Part shown: positions 1 to 6,568 of the stretch, piece after piece
How positions within the stretch are numbered: the stretch's first letter is position 1
How the letters are laid out: every line of letters starts with the position of its first letter
Source: an uncultured Bacteroidota bacterium
GTDB lineage: Bacteria > Bacteroidota > Bacteroidia > B-17B0 > Aurantibacillaceae
Assembly (NCBI GenBank): GCA_937868675.1
Contig: CALMNJ010000696.1
Coordinates: 1-11,300 of the forward strand
Length of the DNA stretch: 11,300 nt
Direction: 5' to 3'
The notes under the pieces: generated by a model
What the model saw: the letters and a program-made list of their open reading frames with translations, nothing else
Databases searched by the model: none
What the model was told of the DNA's origin: nothing
Position numbers and translations under genes: made by a program

Positions 1-1
1 C

Positions 2-1447
2 GCGTATTTTGCCTCTCCGTTCAGCAGCGCCGCCATTCTTACCGTTGATGGGGTGGGCGAGTGGTGTACTGCCTCGCTGGGTTTTGGTTCGGCAGGCAAT
101 ATCCGCTTTCTGCGCCAGCTCAATTTTCCGCATTCGCCGGGTTTGCTGTATTCGGCCTTTACATATTACCTCGGATTCGCTGTTAACTCCGGCGAGTACA
201 AACTAATGGGATTGGCGCCTTACGGAAATCGCCATTCTGCGCAGGTAAATGATTTCCGGCAACGCATTGAAGATAAGCTGGTGAGCATTAAACAAGATGG
301 TTCATTATGGATGGATCAGAACTATTTTGATTATGCCGCAGGCCTTCGCATGGCACGCGATTCCGAATGGGAAAAACTGTTTGGGTTTTCGCGCCGGGAT
401 ACCTCGGAGGCCATTGAGCAGCATCACTGCAATCTGGCGCTGGCGGCCCAAATGGTGATTGAAGATATTGTGTTGAAGATGGCGTTTGAACTCAAAAAGC
501 TCACCGGCAGCGAAAACCTCTGTATGGCTGGCGGTGTGGCGCTTAATTGTGTGGCCAACGCACGCCTGCGCGATGCCGGACTGTTTCGGAATATCTTTGT
601 GCAACCTGCCGCCGGCGATGCCGGAGGATCTTTGGGAGCGGCACTCGCGGCACATTATATTTATTTCGGAAAACAGTTTAATCCGCGCACTAAAGATGCT
701 ATGAAAGGCACTTACCTGGGACCGGCTTTTACCAATGAGGAAACAAAGCAGACCTTAACGGAAATGGGTGCAGTATTCACTTATTTTGAGGATGTTGATG
801 AGCTCTGTGGAATTGTGGCTGGCCGGCTGGCCGGGGGTGCAATTGTGGGCTGGTGCAACGGAAGAATGGAATTCGGACCACGGGCTCTGGGTAACCGGAG
901 TATTCTTGCAGATCCGCGCAATAGCGCCATGCAAAAAAAATTAAATCTGAGCATCAAGTACCGCGAGGGCTTCAGGCCATTTGCTCCCGTTGTTTGCGCC
1001 GAAAACGCCTCCGACTATTTTGAGATGGCAACCGAATCGCCCTACATGCTGTTTACCTGCCAGCTGAAAGAACCGTTGAAAGAACCCTTACCGCCAGATT
1101 TTGAAAAGCTCACTTGGTCCGAAAAGCTGGCGGTAAATAAAAGCCGGTTGCCTGCCATTACACACCAGGACTTTTCGGCCAGGGTGCAAACGGTGAGCGA
1201 AGAAACGAATCCGCCTTTTCATAAGCTGCTAAAAACGTTTGGTTCGTTAACCGGAGTACCCCTGCTGGTAAATACCAGTTTTAATGTGCGCGGCGAGCCT
1301 CCGGTATGCACACCTGCCGAGGCGTTTGAATGTTTTATGCAAACGGAAATGGACCTTTTGGTGGTAAATAATTTTTTACTTTATAAAACCGAGCAACCGG
1401 AACATGCAAACAAACATCGCTGGAAGCGTGAGTTTAAAAAAGATTGA
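2..1447 (+). CDS. NodU/CmcH-family O-carbamoyltransferase (5' end missing)
   Basis: Transfers a carbamoyl group from carbamoyl phosphate, via an adenylate, to a hydroxyl on a sugar or other small molecule. The reading frame is open from base 2, so the gene starts upstream. About 481 residues are visible, against roughly 570-620 for the family, so the N-terminal segment with the early GHDAS/EER-type metal-site motifs is absent from view. Visible family landmarks are FPHSPGLLYSAFTYYLGF and NSGEYKLMGLAPYG (about bases 125-230), CMAGGVALNCVANARL (about 521-568), the glycine-rich AGDAGGSLGAAL (about 613-650), and the C-terminal carbamoyltransferase-domain signature GRMEFGPRALGNRSILADPR (about 860-920), followed by YREGFRPFAP and a late VNTSFNVRGEPPV. 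A tiny in-frame tandem repeat (KEPLKEPL, bases 1064-1087) lies in the C-terminal domain. The DUF5989 gene follows after 17 bases. Family assignment is firm; the substrate is unknown, but a sugar in the local glycan is likely. Confidence 0.95.
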   Translation, partial: AYFASPFSSAAILTVDGVGEWCTASLGFGSAGNIRFLRQLNFPHSPGLLYSAFTYYLGFAVNSGEYKLMGLAPYGNRHSAQVNDFRQRIEDKLVSIKQDGSLWMDQNYFDYAAGLRMARDSEWEKLFGFSRRDTSEAIEQHHCNLALAAQMVIEDIVLKMAFELKKLTGSENLCMAGGVALNCVANARLRDAGLFRNIFVQPAAGDAGGSLGAALAAHYIYFGKQFNPRTKDAMKGTYLGPAFTNEETKQTLTEMGAVFTYFEDVDELCGIVAGRLAGGAIVGWCNGRMEFGPRALGNRSILADPRNSAMQKKLNLSIKYREGFRPFAPVVCAENASDYFEMATESPYMLFTCQLKEPLKEPLPPDFEKLTWSEKLAVNKSRLPAITHQDFSARVQTVSEETNPPFHKLLKTFGSLTGVPLLVNTSFNVRGEPPVCTPAEAFECFMQTEMDLLVVNNFLLYKTEQPEHANKHRWKREFKKD

Positions 1448-1449
1448 TT

Positions 1450-1457
1450 TATTTTTG
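1450..1457 (+). promoter_or_regulatory. Candidate Bacteroidota -7 box (TATTTTTG)
   Basis: TATTTTTG fits the Bacteroidota TAnnTTTG -7 consensus and ends 7 bases before the ATG of the DUF5989 gene. I see no -33 TTTG at the usual distance. The surroundings are T-rich, so a chance match is quite possible. If real, it would start a nearly leaderless transcript for the DUF5989-SxtJ-SGNH genes inside the operon. Confidence 0.25.
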
Positions 1458-1464
1458 TTCGTAT

Positions 1465-1614
1465 ATGGAATTATTCAGTGATATCTGGAAATTTATCGTG
1501 GCACGTAAAAAATTCTGGCTGGCGCCCCTCATTGTGATGCTTTTACTGCTTGCCGTGCTTATTGTATTTGGAGGAGGAAGTGCGGTGGCTCCATTCATTT
1601 ATTCGTTGTTTTAA
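1465..1614 (+). CDS. DUF5989 family small membrane protein (SxtK-like)
   Basis: This is a 49-residue protein starting MELFSDIWKFIVARKKFWL. It has a short amphipathic N-terminus with the W-K-F/R-K-K-F-W pattern, one transmembrane helix (about residues 19-36), a glycine turn, and the ending SAVAPFIYSLF. This is the typical full-length form of DUF5989. The family is routinely encoded beside NodU/CmcH carbamoyltransferases and SxtJ-type proteins, including the saxitoxin cluster (I equate it with SxtK from memory). Its biochemical role is unknown; I infer that it helps hold the carbamoyltransferase at the membrane. The stop codon is immediately followed by the ATG of the next gene, with no spacer, which suggests translational coupling. 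There is no clear Shine-Dalgarno sequence. Confidence 0.85.
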   Translation: MELFSDIWKFIVARKKFWLAPLIVMLLLLAVLIVFGGGSAVAPFIYSLF

Positions 1615-1980
1615 ATGCTATTTAAGCTGCAGGCACATACCAAAACCATGTTGCTGCTCATCGCGGTTTCGCTCGGATGGGCGTTTTACAGTGAACACTT
1701 CAAATGGCTGTGGCTCTCTGGCGGCCTGCTGCTGATTTTGTTTTTGTCTGGCACGTTGAGTTTAATTATTCACCGCCTCTGGATGAAACTTGGGCATTAC
1801 CTTGGTCGGGTAACCACACCATTAATTCTGGGTCTGTTTTATTACCTCCTTCTTTCACCGCTGGCCCTGCTTTCGCGTTTGCGAAGGAAAGACCCTCTGA
1901 AGCTGAAAAATAACAATGACAGCTTATTTAATAAAGACGAAAAACTTTTTGTTCCGGCTGATTTTGAAAACCCCTGGTAA
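1615..1980 (+). CDS. SxtJ family membrane protein
   Basis: A 121-residue protein, the usual size for the SxtJ family. Three hydrophobic segments are visible (about residues 11-26, 30-52 and 66-88). They are followed by a basic patch (RLRRKDPLKLK) and a polar tail ending FENPW, a conserved-looking terminus in this family. Members sit next to O-carbamoyltransferases in saxitoxin and polysaccharide gene clusters, and their function is not established. The gene abuts the DUF5989 stop codon and is followed after two bases by the SGNH gene, so the three are surely co-transcribed. I infer that it forms a membrane complex with DUF5989 and the carbamoyltransferase, or assists presentation of its substrate. 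Confidence 0.85.
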   Translation: MLFKLQAHTKTMLLLIAVSLGWAFYSEHFKWLWLSGGLLLILFLSGTLSLIIHRLWMKLGHYLGRVTTPLILGLFYYLLLSPLALLSRLRRKDPLKLKNNNDSLFNKDEKLFVPADFENPW

Positions 1981-1982
1981 AT

Positions 1983-3089
1983 ATGACGAAGAATAAAATG
2001 TGGAGACGCCGATTGATACAGCTTGTTATTTTTTTAGTACTGTTCATGGTCGCAGAACTGGCCCTTCGTTTGTACGGAATGAAACCCGGAACCTTGATTG
2101 ATGATTTCGGTGTTGAGCAGCACCCGCAATACATGCAGCGGTTTACATCGGACGAAAAGGGAATTAATCATATTTTTCCAAATGCTGAAACACTGATGCT
2201 TGGAACGGTTATTAACGGGCAGGGATTCAGGGGTAGTTTTGACTTTGTGCCGGCAACCCTTGATTCGATCCGGAAATATACCGGACGAAAAATAATTATG
2301 TTGGTTGGCGACTCGTATGTGGAAGGTTGTTGCGCCGATACCATGAAAAATTCTTTTCCTGATTTATTAAGCAAAAAACCGGATTATGAGATACTGAATT
2401 TTGGTGTGGCAGGCACCGACCCTTTGCAATACCGGCTTGTGGTTGAAAAGTACGCACCCGTGTTGAAACCTGATGTGGTGGTAACCGTGATGTATTATGG
2501 CAACGATTTTATTAGCTTCGACCGCGAACCCTGCCCGGATGCGCCGCTCACATTTCCGTTTCGTAAAAACAAATGGATTTTCGGCGTGGCGCCCGACCAC
2601 CTGTCAAAAAAAGAGCACTACAACTTTAAAAGCCCCGAAGAAGCCTATACGTTTTACCTTAACAACTATACCCTTAAAGGCACGAACAGGGGCTGGCTGA
2701 CGCATGCCATGAGTTACAGCGTGATACTGACCAAACTTTACTTACTGATTGAACACAGGATAAAACTGAATGAATGGGAACACATGAACAAAGGCCGCAC
2801 CTGGGATATATACAAGCCAACTTACAAAAACCTGAGCCGCATCAGAACCTGTTGCGACTCGCTTCACATTAAATGCTTGTTTGTGGGAATACCGGCGCCG
2901 GGCGAATGTCAGGAAGGTAAAACGCTTGTAAATAAATACGCGCCTTATTTTAAAGACATTCAGGTTACAACTCCTTTAAATTTAACTGGCAGCGATTACG
3001 ACGGCGGCGGATTGGAAAATCACTTTAACAATGCCGGCCATAAAAAGTATGCGGTGTTTCTGGATAGCCTGTTAAAACCTGAACGCTGA
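1983..3089 (+). CDS. Membrane-anchored SGNH/GDSL-type hydrolase
   Basis: A 368-residue protein with a basic N-terminus and one hydrophobic helix (about residues 10-25), most likely a signal anchor placing the catalytic domain outside the cytoplasmic membrane. SGNH blocks are visible: block I LVGDSYVEG with nucleophile Ser111; block II LNFGVAGTDPLQY with oxyanion Gly (about 141-144); block III YYGNDF with Asn174; block V NHFNNAGHKKYA with His347. Where relatives usually carry Asp two residues before the catalytic His (DxH), this protein has Glu345. Such proteins add or remove acyl esters on glycans or lipids. The start lies two bases after the SxtJ stop, so it belongs to the carbamoyltransferase operon. 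It may tailor the same glycan, but whether it acts as an acetyltransferase or an esterase cannot be told from sequence. Confidence 0.8.
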   Translation: MTKNKMWRRRLIQLVIFLVLFMVAELALRLYGMKPGTLIDDFGVEQHPQYMQRFTSDEKGINHIFPNAETLMLGTVINGQGFRGSFDFVPATLDSIRKYTGRKIIMLVGDSYVEGCCADTMKNSFPDLLSKKPDYEILNFGVAGTDPLQYRLVVEKYAPVLKPDVVVTVMYYGNDFISFDREPCPDAPLTFPFRKNKWIFGVAPDHLSKKEHYNFKSPEEAYTFYLNNYTLKGTNRGWLTHAMSYSVILTKLYLLIEHRIKLNEWEHMNKGRTWDIYKPTYKNLSRIRTCCDSLHIKCLFVGIPAPGECQEGKTLVNKYAPYFKDIQVTTPLNLTGSDYDGGGLENHFNNAGHKKYAVFLDSLLKPER

Positions 3090-3126
3090 TACGTTCGGAG
3101 GATATTGATTAAATTAACCAGCGTAA

Positions 3127-4146
3127 ATGCCCGCCAATAATACACAAACCGGTTTATCAACCGTTCTGTTCTTTTTTGTAAAAAAACTGCGCTTGAGTAA
3201 TCCGTGGAATTACAAAGTGCCCCTTTTGATGGTAATGCCCTATCTGGTATTATTTAATTCCGCTCACAGGGGCAATGATGCCTTAATAACCATCTTGCTT
3301 TCACTGATAATAATTATTGGTGTTGCAGGTTTTGGGTATCTGAGCAACGACCTTGGTGATCTAAAAAAAGATGCCTTGATCGGGAAGCCAAACGCAGTTC
3401 GCGCCCTCGCCCTGCCCGAAATTATGCAGTTGTATGTTTTGTTTCTTGCAATGACCCTTTTGCCCTGGATTTGGATGCCCATGAATGCAGCCATTATAGC
3501 ATTACTTTTTTTACAACTTGTTCTTTTTGTCTTGTATTCTTTTCCACCATTTCGTTTCAAGGAGAAAGGCATAACAGGCGTTATAACCGACGCACTCTAC
3601 GCGCACGTGAACCCGGCAGTTCTGGCGGCTTACACGTATTACCTGTTATGCGGCAAGCATTTTGAAGGTTTCTGGTTTTGGCTGGTGGTACTTGCCCTGT
3701 GGCAGTTTGCATTGGGTGTAAGGAATATTTTGTTTCACCAGCTGAAGGATTTTGAAGACGATATAAAATCGGGCACATCCACTTTTGTGACAAAAAACGG
3801 AATTGAAAAAACCAGGCGTTGGGCGGCCACATTGATATTGCCGCTCGAAGCGGCACTGTTTGTGGCATTTATGGGAGCGAACCGAACACAACTGTATCTG
3901 CTTACACCTTTTGTTCTGCTTTACTGGATGGCTGCCTACACCATGAATCGGGAAAGGTTACGCCAATTAGGATTCAGGGAGCGGGCCTATTTGCTGCTCG
4001 ATGATTTATATGTATTGTGGCTGCCTGTATTTATTCTTTTGGTTCTACCCTCAATTCAATTTCAATACATTGTTGTATTGCTCGTGCACCTGATTATTTT
4101 TAGCAATGGCCCAAAGCGATTTATTTTAAACAGGTTCGGGAAATAA
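3127..4146 (+). CDS. UbiA family prenyltransferase
   Basis: A 339-residue polytopic membrane protein with about eight hydrophobic helices. Both aspartate-rich, Mg2+-diphosphate-binding motifs of the UbiA superfamily are present: NDLGDLKKD at residues 74-82 and QLKDFEDDIKSG at 205-216. YSFPPFRFKEKG (137-148) matches the conserved segment after the central helices. The N-terminal RLSNPWNYKVP resembles the entry helix of the family. Enzymes of this type move a prenyl or polyprenyl chain from its diphosphate onto an acceptor, in quinone, chlorophyll, heme, ether-lipid or decaprenylphosphoryl-ribose synthesis. No ubiquinone or menaquinone partner gene is nearby; the neighbours are glycan genes. 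I infer a lipid-linked intermediate or lipid modification of the local product, with an unknown acceptor. The next gene overlaps its stop codon by one base. Confidence 0.85.
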   Translation: MPANNTQTGLSTVLFFFVKKLRLSNPWNYKVPLLMVMPYLVLFNSAHRGNDALITILLSLIIIIGVAGFGYLSNDLGDLKKDALIGKPNAVRALALPEIMQLYVLFLAMTLLPWIWMPMNAAIIALLFLQLVLFVLYSFPPFRFKEKGITGVITDALYAHVNPAVLAAYTYYLLCGKHFEGFWFWLVVLALWQFALGVRNILFHQLKDFEDDIKSGTSTFVTKNGIEKTRRWAATLILPLEAALFVAFMGANRTQLYLLTPFVLLYWMAAYTMNRERLRQLGFRERAYLLLDDLYVLWLPVFILLVLPSIQFQYIVVLLVHLIIFSNGPKRFILNRFGK

Positions 4147-5264
4147 TGAAAGAGCGGAACATAGCCATTGTTACAACCAATCTGTACAAGTACTCAGAAA
4201 CGTTTATTCATGCGCATTACCGTTTACCACGGGCAAACATCCATATTTTGTACGCAGGTTACCTGCCTCAAAATTACCGGCATTTGCGCACACAGGGCAG
4301 TTTATGGCCCGGGGCGTCGCTGTTTCAGAAACTGGGATTCGCAAAAAAACAAAATGAGCAGGCTCTGGTGGAGGGCATCGCCACCTACCTGTTACAAAAC
4401 CGCATTGAAGCCGTTCTTTGCGAATACGGCCCATCGGGTGTAGAAATGATGAGCATCTGCAGCAAACTTAAGTTGCCCTTGTTTGTGCATTTTCATGGCT
4501 ATGATGCTTACCGGCAGGATGTATTGAACTCTTATGGAACTAAGTACCCTGAACTTTTTGAAACGGCTGCTGGTATTGTTGTGGTTTCTGAACACATGAA
4601 AACACAATTGGAAAAGCTGGGATGCAAAAGCAGAAGAGTGAAGCTGCTGCCTTATGGCATCAACACAGGTTTTTTTAAGCCAGGCCGTATTAAGTGTGCA
4701 GATTTTACATTTGTGGCCTGCGGCCGCTTTGTGGATAAGAAGGCGCCGCACATCACCATTGGGGCTTTTGCCACGGCTAAACAAAAACGACCCGATCTGA
4801 AACTTTTAATGATAGGCGACGGAGAACTGCTTGATGCGTGCAAAGCACTGGTTGCGGAATTAAATATTGTAGAATCAGTAACATTTTTGGGCCCCCTTGA
4901 ACCAGGCCGTGTGGCTGAAATAATGGGCAGTGCCCATGTGTTTGTGCAGCACTCGGTGAACACAGCTACAGGCGATTCGGAAGGCACACCGCTCGCCATA
5001 CTGGAAGCGGGTGCCTGTGGTTTGCCCGCGATTGCCACACGCCACGGAGGCATTCCGGATGTGATCAGTGACGGTATAAACGGATTTTTGATTGAACAGG
5101 GCGATGAAGCGGCGATGGCAAAAAAAATGCTGGAGTTGGCCACGAATGCTGCTCTGGCTGAAAAAATGGGTCGCGAGGCCAGACGCCGGATTGAAAGCGG
5201 ATACACGGAGCAAAAGTATCTGGAAGCGATACGGGCCTTGATTGAAACAGGCCTGAACGGGTAA
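4146..5264 (+). CDS. Glycosyltransferase family 4 (GT-B fold)
   Basis: A 372-residue retaining glycosyltransferase. The N-terminal domain contains VHFHGYDAYRQDV (residues 114-126), as in colanic-acid/WcaL-type GT4 enzymes. The C-terminal donor-binding domain contains VACGRFVDKKAPH (190-202), LMIGDGEL (221-228), VTFLGPL (245-251) and the EX7E motif as EGTPLAILEAGACGLP (E279 and E287). Length is normal and no signal peptide is seen, so it is cytoplasmic or peripheral to the membrane. The ATG overlaps the UbiA stop codon (TAATG), which points to coupled translation. It probably adds one sugar to a lipid-linked oligosaccharide; donor and acceptor cannot be assigned. It is the last gene before the GC-rich gap. 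Confidence 0.92.
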   Translation: MKERNIAIVTTNLYKYSETFIHAHYRLPRANIHILYAGYLPQNYRHLRTQGSLWPGASLFQKLGFAKKQNEQALVEGIATYLLQNRIEAVLCEYGPSGVEMMSICSKLKLPLFVHFHGYDAYRQDVLNSYGTKYPELFETAAGIVVVSEHMKTQLEKLGCKSRRVKLLPYGINTGFFKPGRIKCADFTFVACGRFVDKKAPHITIGAFATAKQKRPDLKLLMIGDGELLDACKALVAELNIVESVTFLGPLEPGRVAEIMGSAHVFVQHSVNTATGDSEGTPLAILEAGACGLPAIATRHGGIPDVISDGINGFLIEQGDEAAMAKKMLELATNAALAEKMGREARRRIESGYTEQKYLEAIRALIETGLNG

Positions 5265-5370
5265 TGGATTCAAAATTAGTTGCGGAGCCGGTTTTAGGTT
5301 ACGATGCAGCGCAAGGGATTGCAGCGGAGGGGCGCGCGGCCCCCTGCCTTATGGGTGATGGGCGAGGAGG

Positions 5371-5390
5371 CTTTTGCAAAGGTGCAAAAG
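5371..5390 (+). repeat. Perfect 8-bp inverted repeat, 4-base loop
   Basis: CTTTTGCA (5371-5378), loop AAGG, then TGCAAAAG (5383-5390) forms a perfect hairpin. It lacks a trailing T-run (the following bases are ACCCC), so it is not a classical intrinsic terminator. It sits at the centre of the larger nested inverted repeat in the gap. Confidence 0.8.
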
Positions 5391-5550
5391 ACCCCGCAGC
5401 ACACAGCGTGGATGGCGCGGCTGGCAACCATGGCAGGAGGCAAGCGACCCGAAGCGGAAAGCCCGGTGCCGCAGCAAAGAACGTGTTATGGCGGCTGCGG
5501 CATGCGCCCGAAAGAGAAAACAAAGCGCGCATAAACTCGGCATAATTCAG

Positions 5551-5558
5551 TATTTTTG
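5551..5558 (+). promoter_or_regulatory. Candidate Bacteroidota -7 promoter box (TATTTTTG)
   Basis: TATTTTTG matches TAnnTTTG, 24 bases upstream of the epimerase ATG and just after the GC-rich element. Its context, CAGTATTTTTGAAA, is nearly identical to CAGTATATTTGAAA before the dehydrogenase gene at 9868-9881. No clear -33 TTTG is present at the expected spacing. It would drive the epimerase-glycosyltransferase pair. Confidence 0.45.
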
Positions 5559-5582
5559 AAACGAAAGGTGTAACACAGAGAT

Positions 5583-6566
5583 ATGAAGGCAATTGTACTT
5601 GGCGCCGGAGGATTTATAGGCAACCATCTTGCAGGCAGGCTTAGGTTGGAAGGTTTTTATGTAAAAGGAATTGATCTTAAACTTCCGGCATTTGGAGAAA
5701 GCCCCTGCCACGATTTTGTTGCAGGCGATTTGCGCAATGCAGCCTTTTGCGACGAACACATTACTTCAGATTTTGACGAAGTTTACCAGTTGGCCGCCGA
5801 TATGGGCGGAGCAGGCTATTTATTTACCGGCGAAAACGATTTTGCCGTGATGCACAATTCGGCCCTTATAAACATCAACGTTTGTAACCTGGCGGTGGAG
5901 CGCGGAATAAAGAAACTGTTTTACTCCTCCAGCGCCTGCATTTACCCCAAACACAATCAACTGGACCCGCAAAACCCGCAGTGCGCCGAACATAGCGCTT
6001 ACCCGGCCGATCCGGACAGTGAGTATGGCTGGGAAAAACTGTTTAGCGAACGCCTTTATCTTTCGGCCATGCGCAATTACGGTTTGCAGGTACGTGTGGC
6101 ACGTTTTCATAATGTTTACGGACCGCTTGGAGTTTATAATAACGGAAAGGAAAAAGCGCCGGCGGCCTTGTGCCGCAAAGTGGCTGAGGCAGCTCCCGGA
6201 GGTACCATTGAAATTTGGGGAAGTGGCATGCAAACACGATCCTTTCTATACATTGACGATTGCCTGGACGGCATTAGAAAATTAATGGACAGTAATTTTA
6301 CGGGGCCCGTAAACATAGGTTCGGAAGAAAAAATAGCGCTCAATGATTTTGCAAAACTCATTATTGATATTTCCGGCAAGCCGCTTTCTGTAAAAAACAT
6401 TGAGGGTCCGATTGGTGTGAACGGACGTACCTCGGATAATGCGGTGGCCCTGCGCGAGTTTGGCTGGCAGCCCAAATACGGCCTGCGCGAAGGAATCTCA
6501 AAAACCTACGATTGGATAAACAGGCAGATAAGGCACAACGAAATTAAATTGCAGCACAGCTATTGA
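5583..6566 (+). CDS. GDP-mannose 3,5-epimerase-like NAD-dependent epimerase
   Basis: A 327-residue extended short-chain dehydrogenase. The N-terminal Rossmann motif is GAGGFIG (residues 7-13). The YQLAADMGGAGYLFTGEND segment (68-86) and YSSSACIYP (114-122, with Cys119) are hallmarks of GDP-mannose 3,5-epimerases. The catalytic YxxxK is Y148-GWE-K152, and KEKAPAALCRK (189-199) supplies the lysine equivalent to the second catalytic residue in plant GME. SGMQTRSFLYIDD (214-226) and the GRTSDN segment (281-286) complete the match. These enzymes turn GDP-D-mannose into GDP-L-galactose and/or GDP-L-gulose in the cytoplasm. Length is slightly under plant GME because the N-terminal extension is missing. 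The next gene starts two bases after the stop. Most likely it supplies an activated hexose for the polysaccharide; another GDP- or NDP-hexose epimerisation remains possible. Confidence 0.85.
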   Translation: MKAIVLGAGGFIGNHLAGRLRLEGFYVKGIDLKLPAFGESPCHDFVAGDLRNAAFCDEHITSDFDEVYQLAADMGGAGYLFTGENDFAVMHNSALININVCNLAVERGIKKLFYSSSACIYPKHNQLDPQNPQCAEHSAYPADPDSEYGWEKLFSERLYLSAMRNYGLQVRVARFHNVYGPLGVYNNGKEKAPAALCRKVAEAAPGGTIEIWGSGMQTRSFLYIDDCLDGIRKLMDSNFTGPVNIGSEEKIALNDFAKLIIDISGKPLSVKNIEGPIGVNGRTSDNAVALREFGWQPKYGLREGISKTYDWINRQIRHNEIKLQHSY

Positions 6567-6568
6567 GT

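Larger units (their letters stand above)
5265..5582 (+). other. 318-bp non-coding gap with GC-rich structured element
   Basis: There is no convincing gene here. By hand count, bases 5281-5520 are about 63% GC (152 of 240), against 37-48% in adjacent coding lines. The segment holds nested inverted repeats: CCTGCC-TT-ATGG (5343-5354) can pair with CCATGGCAGG (5428-5437), giving 10 pairs with a two-base bulge. Inside that lies a perfect 8-bp hairpin at 5371-5390. GCGGC (5336-5340) could pair with GCCGC (5468-5472) on the outside. An imperfect direct repeat, GCAGCGCAAGGG/GCAGCGGAGGGG (5306-5317, 5321-5332; 10 of 12 identical), is also present. After about 5530 the composition returns to AT-rich, and a promoter-like box follows. 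It could be a dispersed intergenic repeat, a structured RNA, or a transcribed spacer; I cannot tell which. Confidence 0.6.

Noticed and set aside
1064..1087. Tandem 12-base repeat coding KEPLKEPL in the carbamoyltransferase
   Set aside because: It is only two imperfect units inside a conserved gene, an ordinary local duplication.
5264..5545. 93-codon plus-strand reading frame overlapping the GT4 stop (TAATG)
   Set aside because: The product is low-complexity (Ala/Gly/Arg-rich) with no recognisable fold. Several other frames are open across the same GC-rich stretch, and the DNA has palindromic structure better explained as non-coding.
6563..6568. TTG start for the GT-A gene overlapping the epimerase stop
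   Set aside because: An ATG six bases later gives a normal N-terminus and close spacing, so the alternative start is unnecessary.
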